Shown: positions 15,272 through 26,274, counted from the stretch's first letter. The stretch is 64,000 nt of DNA from Stropharia rugosoannulata (GCA_028532985.1 JANCIK010000008.1:2790001-2854000), one strand, 5' to 3'. Notes: generated from the sequence alone by a model not told the origin. Made by a program: numbers and translations.

Positions 15272-18200
15272 CCCGTCGACGACGAGCAGTTCGCCGCACA
15301 CGTACGCGCTCGCCTGGCTGGCGAGGAAGACGACGGGCCCGGCAAAGTCCGCCGGCTCGCCCCACCGGCCCGCGGGGATCCGCTCGCTGATCTGCCGCAG
15401 ACGCGTCGGGTCCGCGAGCAGGCGCTCGTTCCTACAGGCGATAGTTCAGTCAGTCAGTCAGCCAAACATGAGGGACATAGGGCAGAGATATGTGTGGGCG
15501 TGCTTACATATCCGTGCGTATGTATCCGGGGCAGACAGCGTTGACGCGCACGCCGTCCTTGCTCCACTCGTTCGCGAGCGCCTTGACGAGCTGCGCGATG
15601 CCGCCCTTGGCCGCTGCGTACGCGGGCACCGTCAGGCCTCCCTGGAACGAGAGAAGGCTGCCGAAGTGTACTATCGACCCCCGCCGGCGCGGGAGCATAT
15701 GCGCGCCCGCGGCCTGCGAGAGCAGGAAGCCCGCCTTGAGGTTCGTTGTTATCACCTGTCCGACGTGGGGCGTTAGTGGGTCTGCAGTGGATATATGGAG
15801 GGGGGGAAGAGGAAACAAGGAAAAGTAAAAATATAGACAGATATAGACAGACAGAAAGAAAAGAAAAGAAAAGAAAGAAATGGATGGATGGAATGCTGGA
15901 GAATCGGAGAGAACGACCCGCAGAACCAAGATCGCAAAGGAGGGAGCGTGGTCCTGGGGAAGGTGGAGACAGCGCCCATAGATGCCCACCGCCGCGCGTA
16001 TCTACCACGCTTCAAGCCTTCTCCGCGCATCATCATCCCTACATCCCCTCGGCGAGCGGTCTCGCACATGCGTTAATTCCGTCTTCCCCAGACGCGATCC
16101 GAGTCCGTGCGCTGTCCTCATCTTGCCGATGCCAGCCCCAGATCCGCGCTACACCGACGCGCCCGGACCCCGGGCCCGCGGGCGTGCAGCTCGCGTGCGC
16201 GCACCACATATGTCATATACTCTATACAGCGCCATGCGCCGTATTATTATAGGTTGCACCACATAATTATATGTACGTGCACCTACCCCCGCCCGCTTAG
16301 CACTCGCTCCGCGGCGCCGCCCGCGCCTCCATGGTCAGGGCATCAGGATCACAAGCGCATCAGGATCAAATGCGCATATCGTATCGTATTCGCCCGTCCG
16401 TACTTCGACGTCGACGTCGACGCCGTATTGCCCGTCCGTGAGGTTCAATTTCAATCGTGATTCCGGCGGCCACGTAGCAGTAGGTGTGCAGATGCAGTGT
16501 GCAGATGAGGAGGGCAGGGGTACAGCGGGGTCTGCTACGAGCTGAGTTGGGGGGATGGTATCGGTTATCCCCGCGCACAGCAAGTAGTGGCGCCAACTCT
16601 ATCGAAGACCCTGTGTACTTCACTCACAACCCAATTCACGATTCAATTCCGCCTACAGCCCCGTGCGCTCTGCAGACCCCGCCGCGTGCACTGCGTACGC
16701 CTAATCCAGAGGAACGCGGACGCCGTGATCTGATCTGATCTGATCCGTGATCAGTGATCAGTGTGCCACAAAAACGCGACGCGCTGCTAGCTAGTATTAC
16801 CAGCGGGCGCCGCCGCGCACCTGTCTGGGTTATTGAATGTGCCTGTCCAAAGTCTGTTGGTTATGGTTATGAATGTGCCTGTGCGTGCTCTGTAGGTTTT
16901 GAATGCGTCTGTCCGAGAAAGCTTTTGAATGCCCGTGGATGTGCACGTGAACGCAGACTCTATACGCATGGTCATGTACTGCGGCATGGGCGGAGACAGT
17001 GGCGTGAACGGAGACGATGACATGCGGAGAGACGCTGTACGGTACGCGAATCTGGGTGTGGGGTCGTAGCTGTGGACTTCTGGGTGTTGAGTGCTGAGTG
17101 CTGGGGCGCGGACCAAGATGAGCGCGTGCGGGCCCGAGCGCTATGCATAACGCGTGGGCGCTTATGGCACCGCGCGTGCGTGCAGCTTGCAACAGTGCAT
17201 ATCCGCCGGCTCCTATAAAATCCAAAGCAAAAAGAGTAAGAGTAAGTAAACAAACTAAACAGGTACGACGCAGCGCAGTTCTGCATATGCATATGCATAT
17301 GCGCGTCGAAGTTGAAAGTAACGTACCATAACATACGAGTTAAGATAAATCCATCTGCTCGACGTGCCGCTAGACCTGATCTGCTTCAAGCCGTCGAGGT
17401 TCCAAAAAGCGTCGCTTCGCTTCGCGCGCATGGGCGGGTGAGGTGGTAGCGTGCCGGCACGGGGGGCGTAGTTTGTATTTGTATGGGCATTTGCATTTGC
17501 ATGGGACAGAACGGGGGACTCGGACTACGCATGACATTCCTTGCGCATCAGATCGCACCGCGGCAAAGCTCCTTACGCACGCAGCGGTACGTGTGCGTAG
17601 TAATATAATATATAGGATAAGACCACGACATGCGGTAGCAGGGCGACGCGTGTAAAGGAAGGCCGATTCCTGAAAGCTCGAAGGCCAAGACATGAGTTAG
17701 CGCGCTGCCGGGCCCCGGTCATAGGGTGCTCGGCATACAACGACGCCGCGACGTCATAAATGACATCATCTCCCCCCCCCTGCGCTCCACCGCGTGCGAG
17801 CGAGCGCGCTCGTCGTTTCATTTGTTCATCCTTTTTCGCTGGGTTGTTCGGGTTGTCCTAGTCAGCGCTAGGTAGTCGTGCGGTCGGTGTGGGACGTCGT
17901 CTAGGGTGTCTGCGCCCGAACGCAAGGTGCGCATGGCGCGCTAGCCTCTAGGGTAGGATGAACGTCGTTCATATTATGGGCCTCTGCCCGAAAAAGGCAT
18001 TTCTTGTTAAGATCCCCGGCGCTTGCACGGCAACCTAAGAACGAAAAGGAAAAAGAGGTGACCGAGTGAAAAGACGGCAAGATTTGAATGAAGTAAGGTT
18101 CCGTCACTTTCACTTCAACTTCAACTTCAGGCTCGCGTAGCGCGTCAAGACTTTTTTTTCAAGGATCCGTGCTGCCAGCGCGTACTGTATCTGGCAGCCT

Positions 18201-20410
18201 GGCATCGCAGCCTAGCTTCCTTTCCTTTCCTTCCCTTCTCGTCCGAAACGTCCGATTCCAAGTACGCCGTGCTCATTACGCCGGGGACGCGCTGGACGGG
18301 GCGGGGTGCAGGAGGGCGAGGAGGGGGACTCTAGCTGCCTAGGTTACATAGGAGGACCAGGACCCGGTCCTCGGCATACAGGATAGGCATAGCATATGAA
18401 CACGAACGTAAGGAGCGAGACGAATGGCCGGTCGTTTGTGCACGCAGCGCATACATACATACCTGAGAACACGGCAGAGCGACGATCCCTTCCTTTCTGA
18501 GTTGGCGATGGAGCTTGCATGGTTTGATTATTATAGTTTTTTCCCCCCGACTATCGCTTTTACAGGGTTGGTGGCGTTTCTCGCGCGGCCTAGTTTTTCT
18601 TTTCTTGGTTTTCCTGGGTTTTTTTTTCTTCTCGCGGGTTGTGTTTGAATTCCGGGCTTGCTTCTGTGGCGCTGTCGATGGGTAGCCTGCCGGTGCAGGC
18701 GCAGGCGCAGAGACCGCAGGGCTGTGCGCGGCTAGGGAGACTCAGAGACCGAGATGAGATGGAGGACGTGAGATGGTTGGAGAGGCGAGGCGAGATGAGA
18801 TTGGGGGGCCAGATACAATTGAGGACGCGAGATACGATGAAGGACACGAGATGGGACGCATACGCATACTGTACAAGGCTCTCGAACGGGTAACACATCC
18901 TCGATGCGCTAAGCTGCATTGCGAGAGAGAAGAAAATTCCACTGGCGGCTCGCGTAATGGCAAATTCTCGAGGAGGGGACGGGAGGATGCTGGGGTTTGG
19001 GGGTCGATGGCGATGAAAGACAAAGCTGAAAAAAGATCACGACTTGTTGGCGCGTAAAGGGGCGACCGCGCGGGTCCTCCCCCGGCCCGCCCGTCCGTCT
19101 GTCCGCGCAAGCGCACCCACCGACGTGCGCGCTGCTTAGAGTTTATCCTCCAACCCACAGCTAACCCACATCCACTACGGTTCATCCCACGTCAGCAAAC
19201 CCACACACTAGTCCACGCTCGCCCACTGCCTGCCTGCCTGTCTGCCCTCCAACAACAACCCGCAACCCACGTCCAGCAGCCAGGGGCGCCGCCGTCCGAT
19301 AACGAGCTTATGCGCTGCATGCGAGATACGAGACACTTAATACGGCGAGGAGGAGGAGGCTGATATGGCAGGGAGGGGGTAAAGAGAGGCCCGGAGCCGG
19401 TACCGGCACCGGGGGTGGCGCAGGGCTCTGCGAGCCGGCGGCGGCGGGGCCGCATCGCACGAATAAAAATTCGAGTACGTGCACCCTCCAACAATGGAGC
19501 ATTCACGCAGTTGTCCTAGGAATAGCAGCATAACAATAACTGCGCGCCGAATAAGACGTAGTAGGAACAAGACGCGTCGGAATAGGCATAGTAGGAATAC
19601 ATCAGCACAGCAGCAGCAGCAGTAGTAGCAGCAGACAGGTCCAGGCGGTGGGTGGTGCACCCACGCTCGCCCACACAGGGTGGGAGTCTGGATATAATAG
19701 CTCGTTGCCGGAAATGGTGGGTGGGAGGCACCATCGCTGCCGGACCTGGGCAGATATACCTCGCGGCGGACCTGATAAGGGGCCAGACCTGGGCAGAGAT
19801 AACTTGTTGATGCACGGGGCCGGGTGGTATAATTAAGCGTGGAGGCTCCGTAGGCTGTATTATTGGCGTGAGGAGGGCGTCATATAATTGAGCGTGGGGG
19901 CATAGTCCATTTGAGTGTCGGGGGCCGTAGGGTGTAAGTATATCTGGTATGGGGGAGCGGCGGTGCATATATTTGGGACGGGTGTGAGGGTGTAGCAAGC
20001 GTATAATTGGCGCGTGGGGACCGTAGGGCGCATATCTGGCTGCTCCTGAGGGTTATCTCGCTATTCTTGCTTGAGTATCTCTGAGCTGTATATCTGGAAC
20101 GCTCCGATGGGCTGTGTAGGCGGGGACATGCATATCTGGCCGGTCCCGTGGGCTGTCTTGTGAGTGCGTAGTAGATGGACGGAACGAGCGGGCGGAGATG
20201 TGCGAGCGCGATGCAGGGCGTGCGGGATAAAGATGTGGGTGTGTGATAGGTCATAAGTATATGCCGTCGAGATAGACGTGCACTGTGTGAGCTTCAGGTT
20301 CCAGCGGGGGCCGACGGGGGACGCATGGGATTCACGAAGTGCGCAGGGGGGTCTGAGGACCTGGGTCCGGTTCCGCGAGTGTGGGAGACTATGGCCGGGA
20401 GACGGGAAGG

Positions 20411-20444
<34 letters not shown>

Positions 20445-20984
20445 CAAAGGCGCAAAAGGTAATCCAAACCCAAAAGAAAAAAAGTAAACGAAAAATAAAA
20501 CAAAGACATTACTCACCTCATCCCACTCCTGCTCGCCAAACTGCACCGCGGGAGCGCGCCGCTGTATACCCGCGCAGTGCACGAGCACGTCGATCACCTC
20601 GCCTGGGCGGAGCGCCGCGAGCGCGCGCGGGAACACGGTCTTGACGCTGGCGACGTTGCCCAGGTCGGCGAAGACGACAGTGAGCCGCGTGCCCGGCGCG
20701 CCTTCGAGCAGGTCTTTGATGATCGGTGTCTCAGAGATATCGTTTGTGTTTTCTCCAGGCACGGCGAGCGCGGGTGCGGCGACGGAGTCGATGCCGGACG
20801 GGGGGCGGAGAACGAGGACGAGGTGGGCGAGGCCGGCCTGGGCGAGCGCGAGCGCGCAGGCGGCGCCGATACCCCGCGAGGCGCCGGTGATGACTGCGGT
20901 CTGCCCCGCCAGGGAGAAGAGCGAGAGCACAGGGAGGGCGGGGGTAGGGGGTGCGGCGGGTGGGTTTGGAGCTGGTGTCGACAT
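15272..20984 (-). CDS. short-chain dehydrogenase/reductase (2-deoxy-gluconate/gluconate dehydrogenase-like), with a 4.76 kb intron
   Basis: Exons 20517-20984, 15508-15755 and 15272-15431 join in frame to about 292 residues ending GELLVVDG. It is a Rossmann-fold NAD(P) oxidoreductase. Visible features are a Pro/Ala-rich N-terminal extension, the cofactor motif TGASRGIG (33-40), HCAGI where most members have NNAGI, and the catalytic set Ser189, Tyr202 and Lys206 (YAAAK), with the standard 13-residue Ser-Tyr spacing. [13 protein letters not shown] and the [18 protein letters not shown] block point to the KduD/2-deoxy-D-gluconate 3-dehydrogenase-like branch, but the substrate is not certain. The first intron (15756-20516) is far longer than other introns here, yet its donor, acceptor and frame fit. 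The terminal exon, usually DGGW plus a few residues, was not found. The second intron is 15432-15507. Confidence 0.85.
15837..15895. repeat. purine-rich mixed microsatellite (GACA/GAAAA/GGAT)
   Basis: Consecutive short iterations of ATAGACAG, AAAAG and GGATGGAT lie in the large intron, about 80 bp from its acceptor. On the transcribed strand this is pyrimidine-rich and might serve as an extended polypyrimidine tract. Confidence 0.8.
16827..16955. repeat. degenerate tandem repeat based on GAATGTGCCTGTCC
   Basis: Four diverged units occur in a row: GAATGTGCCTGTCC, GAATGTGCCTGTGC, GAATGCGTCTGTCC and GAATGCCCGTGGATGTGC, separated by 12-26 bp of less conserved sequence. It lies inside the large dehydrogenase intron. 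Confidence 0.6.
17283..17302. repeat. (GCATAT)3GC palindromic tract
   Basis: Three GCATAT units plus GC form a perfect self-complementary 20-mer. It lies inside the large intron. Confidence 0.9.
18745..18870. repeat. GAGATGAGAT/GAGGACG-type degenerate tandem repeat
   Basis: Repeated variants of GAGATGAGAT, GAGGACGNGAGAT and GAGGCGAGGCGAG occur every 20-30 bp. The tract is purine-rich on the plus strand and lies inside the large intron. Confidence 0.6.
19606..19640. repeat. CAG/TAG trinucleotide repeat
   Basis: A run of CAGCACAGCAGCAGCAGCAG followed by TAGTAGCAGCAG, inside the large intron next to the degenerate array. Confidence 0.8.
19690..20160. repeat. degenerate ~25-45 bp tandem array (TATA-start, GGGG-CCGTAGGG core)
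   Basis: At least nine units begin with TATAATT, TATATCTGG or TATCTGG and continue with a G-rich core whose best copies read GTGGGG-CCGTAGGG. Examples start near 19828, 19883, 19937, 19967, 20000, 20031, 20088 and 20132. Units are strongly diverged but keep order and spacing. On the dehydrogenase strand each unit presents CCCTACGG followed by AATTATA or CCAGATATA. Function unknown; it lies inside the intron, 360 bp from the donor. Confidence 0.65.
20411..20444. repeat. (GAAA)n microsatellite
   Basis: About eight GAAA units lie about 70 bp inside the donor of the large dehydrogenase intron (TTTC on the transcribed strand). Confidence 0.9.
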
Positions 20985-21733
20985 GGCGGGAGGTTAACTG
21001 GTTGGGCTAGTTAGGGGCGGGCGGTCGCGTGCTGGCTGGATTATATACTGAGGCGATAGCAGGCAGACTCGGATCGACGGGCCACCCCGCTTCTGAGGGT
21101 ACATTACTCTACGCTGTAGCCTTACTCGCTGTTTTCTTTACGAATACAATAGCAGGAGCTGCTGAAGCTGACTCTGCGCATCGCTCCCCCGCATGCGCCG
21201 TGCTCAGCGCCGTACACGTATCCGCATCACCCCCCTATGACCACGCCTCGGCTGGTCGGGACGAACTTTCCTGCCTACATAGGAGGGCACGAAAATATCG
21301 CGATCGCCCCAACGCTCCTAAACTCAAGTGATCAATGTATGTATGTATTTCCAAAGTAGATCGACATCGACCAATAAATAAATGTATGTATTTCCAAATA
21401 GCAGTCCAAACTGGGCGGCCAATGTATTCCAAGCAGCCCTAAAGATGATCACCGTCCATGTCCATCGACCACTCTCCATGTCCTGCACCAATCCGTCCAA
21501 GTCCACTGTCCAATCTTATCTCGCCTTCGCTTCTCACCCGCGCACCCGCATCATCGCCCCCACCCGCACCCCGCGCTGCACGGGCCGGCGTCCGGTGCGA
21601 GCCTCCGGTGCGTATGAGCGCATAATGTCATTGATAGGATAGAAAGATGCCTGAAATTATTAACCAGAATGCAGATAAATAACGAAGCATATGCACATTG
21701 CAGAGAATGAAGAAACGTTACGTAATACCAAAA

Positions 21734-21795
21734 GGTGCGGGTGCGGGGTGCGGGGTGCGGGTGCGGGGGCCCGCGTGCATGCATGCATGCATGCA
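21734..21795. repeat. GGTGCGG tandem tract followed by (TGCA)n
   Basis: Several GGTGCGG and GGGTGCG units (21734-21771) run into five TGCA units (21776-21795). The G-rich strand has repeated GGG runs compatible with G-quadruplex formation, which is an inference from sequence only. Confidence 0.85.
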
Positions 21796-22139
21796 CATCG
21801 CACTGGGGAGTCTGGGACCACGTCCATGCGCACCGAAGGAGACCGCCGTCCACATGCACCGAAGAGCCCGAAGCCCTTGCGTACCGGGCCAATACACATT
21901 CCAAGGTCCACGCGCACCGACGTCCGCCGCTCGGTCTCCATAGGCCACTGCAGGACCACACAGGCAGACCGGACGCCGGCCCCGGCTATGCGCCACCCCG
22001 CGCGCGCGGTGGGATGCTGCGTCCTAGCCTGTGCTGGCGACCCCACACGCCCCACGCCTGCCCATCCGCACCCCGCAAAGCACGCAACGCGCAAAGCGTA
22101 CGTAGCGTAAAGGGCCCGAGGGAACAAGTGCGCGGACGG

Positions 22140-22300
22140 ATGTAGAGAAGAAGCGTGTAGGAGAGGTAGAGAAGAAGCGTGTAAAAAAGGAAGGAGGAAG
22201 TGCGTAGAAAAAGGAAGGAGGAAGGGGGGGCAGAAAAAGGAAGAAGGAAGTGGGCATGTAGAAAAAGGAAGGAGGGAGGCAAAGGGAAGGAGGATATTTG
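22140..22300. repeat. purine-strand repeat (GTAGA(G/A)AAGAAG / AAAAAGGAAGGAGGAAG)
   Basis: Two copies of GTAGAGAAGAAGCGTGTA are followed by four or more variants of AAAAAGGAAGGAGG. The tract of about 160 bp has nearly all purines on one strand. Confidence 0.8.
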
Positions 22301-22478
22301 CGTGCGCGCGAAGATGGAAGGATGAAGGGCGACGTACGGGCCATTCATGTATCATGCACAAGCCTTGACTGACACAACGCCGCGGCACATCCCGAGGCGG
22401 CTGCCGTCTGGCATTTGAATAGATCCGGTCTGAATAGGTCAGGTCTTCGGAATAGGTCAGGTCTGAATGTCAAAAATC

Positions 22479-22538
22479 CTGCTTCGACTGAATACTGCTT
22501 CGACTGAATACTGCTTCGACTGAATACTACTTCGATCG
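22479..22538. repeat. 16-bp tandem repeat, three perfect units plus a partial one
   Basis: CTGCTTCGACTGAATA is repeated perfectly at 22479-22494, 22495-22510 and 22511-22526, followed by a diverged partial copy. Just upstream GAATAGGTCAGGTC is present twice (near 22431 and 22449). Confidence 0.9.
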
Positions 22539-22657
22539 AGGGTGGGCGAGGAGTGGGTGGGTTGGTGGGTGGGTGCTTCGCGGGTCGGCGTCGCTGACGT
22601 TGTGTCAACGCCATTGTGTTGGCTCAGGCCTGACATGTGTTTGTTGTTAGTATACTG

Positions 22658-22740
22658 TTAGCGTGAGTATGGGTGTGAGTGTAAGTGTAAGTGTGAGTGC
22701 GAGTGCGAGTACCACTGTGAGTTCGAGTACCAGTGCGGTA
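22658..22740. repeat. GTGAGT/GTAAGT hexamer repeat
   Basis: Iterated GTGAGTGTAAGTGTAAGT and GTGAGTGCGAGTGCGAGT variants. It resembles serial splice donors by chance and has no coding context. Confidence 0.8.
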
Positions 22741-23164
22741 CCCAAATCCCATTGGGTACCTGCATCCATCACAATATTTCTCTTTGTTTTCTCAAGCTGG
22801 GTGCTTAATCTACATGCAGCTCGCTCTATCGATATATCAATTTCACGACTGCTGAGCGTACGTACGCGTATACTAGCTAGCGTCGCGAATTTTGCTTTGT
22901 CGTGGGACTTGTGCGTTTGTGTGTATGTGTGCGCCTCTTTAGCGTCTCTGCGATTTAAGGGTGTACCGTGCCGTGCCGTACTATGGTGAAGTGAGGTGAT
23001 AAGGGTGAGGTGAAGTGGGGTGAGACCTATATCGATACAGATAAGTACCAGCCGCTGCGGACGGGGGTGGGGTGGGTGGCACGAGTACACGCGCGTACAT
23101 ACGCGCGGGGGGTGTAATGCGCGAGAACACGCGACGCGTGGTGCAGGGAAATACGCATACGCGA

Positions 23165-23270
23165 ATAATGCGAGGACGCGAGGCGAGGCGAGGCGAGCCT
23201 GCGAGGACGTGAGGCGACGCGACGCGAGGACGTGAGGATGTGAGGTGAGGCGAGGCGAGGCGAGGTAAGC
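23165..23270. repeat. GAGGCGAGGCGAGG / GAGGACGTGAGG repeat
   Basis: Mixed 5-bp (GGCGA) and longer GAGGACGTGAGGNG units, G-rich on the plus strand. Confidence 0.8.
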
Positions 23271-23384
23271 CGCAGCGCTGCTGGGCGGAGGGCACCGATC
23301 ATTAAACGCGCGCCGCAGCGCTGTGTCGTGTGCAGTGTGTCGTGTGCAGTGTGTAGTGTGCACGCAACGTACGCTGTCCTCCTC

Positions 23385-23660
23385 TTCACCTTCACCTTCA
23401 CCTTCACCTTCATCTCTTCTCTTCTCTTCTCTTCCTACAAGCCCTGACAGGACCATCACCTCCTCTCAAGCAGGGGCCTTGAGCCCTCTCGACCCTGACC
23501 TTCTCTTTCCCGGTACGTCTCTATCTACAACAAACCCTCTATCTATCTATAACAAACCAACACTCTATCTATCTATCTACACAAACCCTCTATCTATACC
23601 AACCCTCTATCTATCTATAACAAACCAACACTCTACCTATAACAAACAAACCCTCTATCC
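23385..23660. repeat. pyrimidine-rich minisatellite cluster (TTCACC, TCTTC, CTATCTAT/AACAAACC)
   Basis: (TTCACC)n at 23389-23415 and TCTTC iterations to about 23436 come first. From 23519 to 23660, several interspersed units combine CTCTATCTATCTAT with AACAAACCAACA in a varying higher-order order. Confidence 0.85.
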
Positions 23661-23867
23661 TCTTACCCCATTTCCGAAAAAACCTTTCTTCTCTCGACCT
23701 ATTTTGTGTAAATTACCTTGTCCCTTCCGAGTCTCGTCTCTTCTGAGTCTTGTCCCTACCGAGTATTAGAACTACTACCCTGACTTACCGTCTGCCTTCT
23801 GCCTTCTGCGCTCTGCCGCACCTTAGAATCGCCGGTGCGCAGTCAGGGTGGGGTGGGATGGGATGTG

Positions 23868-23945
23868 CTGAGGGTGGTGGTGAGGTGGTGAGGTGGTGAG
23901 GTGTTGAGGTGAGGTGCGGTGGTGCTGAGGTGGGTGCGTCGAGGT
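23868..23945. repeat. GGTGGTGA tandem tract
   Basis: GAGGTGGTGAGGTGGTGAGG and related 9-bp units with variable spacing, followed by GAGGTGAGGTGCGG. Confidence 0.8.
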
Positions 23946-24320
23946 CGAGGTCAGGCCAGGTAATGCCGAAGCAAAGTCAAGGGTGCAGGTCAAGTTACAG
24001 CACGTCATGGTGTGCAACCCGAAACAAACTGTGTACCTCGGAGTCGAACCCAGCAAATATCCGCATTTAATATGTACATGCATACATGCATCCGAATACC
24101 GAGTCGAGGTTATAGTAGCGCTACACTTGTGCCGCTTTAATTTTATATGTACAGCCAGGGTACTTACTGTACTGTAACCGCACTTCACTTCACTGTAACC
24201 GTCCTGCATCACACTGCACTGCACTGTAATGCACTGTACTGCGCGCTGCGCGCAGAGCGGAGGCCAGGGTGCGTGCATTCGGCCGGGTGCAGGTAGGGTA
24301 TAGAGCGGTAAACCATGGTG

Positions 24321-24475
24321 CAGTCAGTCCGAAGTCAGTCAGTCAGTCCGAAGTCAGTCAGTCAGTCCGAAGTCAGTCAGTCAGCCAATTAGTCAGTCAG
24401 TCGGTTAGACAATGTTCCAATGCCATCCATCCACCCATCCATCCATCCATCCATCCAGGCAGGCAGGCAGACATG
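24321..24475. repeat. 19-bp GTCAGTCAGTCAGTCCGAA repeat followed by (CCAT)n and (GGCA)n
   Basis: Three near-perfect units of a 19-bp repeat built on GTCA (24321-24386) are followed by further GTCAGT copies. Then come (CCAT)n (24424-24458) and (GGCA)n to about 24470. Confidence 0.9.
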
Positions 24476-24552
24476 CAGGACGCGCGGTGGGGTGCAGGTA
24501 TACGTTCGCTCAGGGCCTGGTGTGATAAATTAACGGACAGAAGGTGTCGTAC

Positions 24553-24640
24553 TAGTGTATGAGGGTAGGGTAGGCGTAGTGTACGAGGGTAGGGTAGTGT
24601 AGGAGGGTAAGGTAGGGTAGAGGTAGGTTGGCAAGGTTTG
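24553..24640. repeat. GAGGGTAGGGTAG repeat
   Basis: GTACGAGGGTAGGGTAGTGT-type units occur three times with small changes. The motif GGGTAG is telomere-like only superficially; it is not a TTAGGG array. Confidence 0.8.
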
Positions 24641-25074
24641 TCAGGGAGCCGGAAATACAGGAAATGAGGACAGGTTGCGTGATTTGTCAGGGATGATAGA
24701 CCGGTAAGTAGAGAAGAGCGGTAGAGAAGGCAGCAGGTAGAGAGTAGGCAAGTAAAGAAGGCAAGGAACGAGGGGCAGGGGCAGGTAGATATGACAGGGA
24801 ACTACTCCAGCTCCAGAAGCAGGTCGGGAAGTGTGCCGCACGCCGCAAAAGCCGGGAAACTTTGAGGGGCAGGGCAGCCTGGCAGGGTAGAGTACGGTAG
24901 GGTAGAGTAGGATACAAATTTGGAGAAGCAAGCTAGCAACAGGACAAAACACTGCTGTAACATGAAGCTGAAGGTTTAAGGCTGAAGACTGAATGACGAA
25001 GCCGCACAATATGACGGCTGAACAAAGTTCAGCCGGTCAATTACTCACTGACTCTGCAGGGACCGACGGGTACT

Positions 25075-25175
25075 AGACAGGCAGGTAAGCAGGCAGGCAG
25101 GTAGGCAGGTAGGTAAGTAGGTAGGTAGGTAAGTAGGTCAGCAGGTTAGTAGGTCAGGTAAGTAGGTCTGTCGGC
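25075..25175. repeat. (GGCA)n/(GGTA)n tetranucleotide tract
   Basis: GCAGGCAGGCAGGTAGGCAG grades into GGTAGGTAAGTAGGTAGG. A second, shorter tract of the same type lies at 25563-25605. Confidence 0.9.
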
Positions 25176-25289
25176 ACGAAAAAAAGAAGGTAAAGAGTGG
25201 CGATGGGAAGCAGGTCAGTGCGGCTTGATCAGGGCTCAGGGAACGGCGGACATGGGGAGTTTTTAGGATGCGCGTATACAGGATATGAG

Positions 25290-25378
25290 GCCTCAATGTT
25301 CAATGTTCAAAGGTTCAATGTTCAAGCAAGTTCAACAGCTCAACAGCTCAACAATTCAACAGAATTCAACCGTAGTTC
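25290..25378. repeat. TTCAA-based repeat (CAATGTTCAA / TTCAACAGC)
   Basis: Iterated CAATGTTCAATGTTCAAAGG is followed by TTCAACAGCTCAACAGCTCA. The unit is about 9-10 bp. Confidence 0.85.
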
Positions 25379-26274
25379 AAGGCGACCTTTTACAAATCGC
25401 GAGCGAATAACTGAACTCTATATTCGTTCGTTCGGCCACTCAGTTATGCACCGGGGCTGCGTCTGAATTTGGATCTTGCGAAGATGTAGATAGCAGTGTA
25501 GTGTAGTGTACAGGGCAGGGAACGCGCAGCCGCGTTGCGTGTGCCTACTATAGAGTAGATGTGGGTAGGCAGGCAGGCAGATAGGTAGGTAGGTAGGTAA
25601 GTAGGTATACCTCGACCTCCGAGACAAGTTGGACGTGCACGACAATTCATCCATCCGTACATACAGCTGCAGGATACATATCACATTTTTTTTTTAAAAG
25701 TAGTAAGTAGTAGTAAGTACTTACACATCTGCATCCGTCGTGTCCGTGGAGTCCGTATCACGTTTAGTCAGGTTTAATCCCGTATGTAGGGTACATGCGT
25801 ATATCCGTAGATATCATATCATATCATATCACATATACATACACAGTATATTCTCCGGCCACTCATTCGCTAGGTGTACATCCAGAACTGGCACTTCGGT
25901 CCGTCGAGTCAGGTCTCGTAGAGTCGAGGAGTGACGAAGGAGCGTCGGAGCGCCGGCGCGAGCTCCTGGGCAACCCATTACTCTACATATCTACATACAT
26001 CAAAATGGACGTACCAGGCGATCGCCAAGAGTAGCACGTAGAGCGTCGCACATAAGTTCTTTCCGAGTAAACTTCTGATCTGTGTAATGAAGTGCAGTGT
26101 AATGGTATTAAGTGCGCTGTGTATGTGCTTTATATCGTAGTATGTATGTACCGGTACGTGTGGGTACGCAGTGGCTCTGTTACTGTGTACAGTTGAGTTG
26201 GGTAGGGTAGCGTTTGGTTGCGTAGCGTTGCGTTGGGTAACGATGCGGTACAGTACGCGGATTGAATTTATCAT

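Larger units (their letters stand above)
15756..20516 (-). other. 4.76 kb intron of the short-chain dehydrogenase, filled with low-complexity GC-rich DNA
   Basis: The donor is GTGAGT at 20516 (minus) and the acceptor follows a pyrimidine-rich tract at 15756. Joining gives EQEWDEV then ITTNLKAGF, exactly the continuity expected for the family. Inside I find a (GAAA)n tract, a degenerate ~30 bp tandem array (19690-20160), CAG-type and GAGATG-type repeats, and a GCATAT palindromic tract. No transposase, reverse transcriptase or other gene is recognisable. Its size suggests an insertion into, or expansion of, a once short intron. Confidence 0.7.

Noticed and set aside
24020..24065. tRNA-like B box on the minus strand (GGGTTCGACTCC)
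   Set aside because: The T-arm has a mismatch, and no A box, anticodon arm or acceptor stem could be placed around it.
24300..24480. CRISPR-like array from regularly spaced repeats
   Set aside because: Units are GTCA and CCAT microsatellites without unique spacers, and the genome is eukaryotic.
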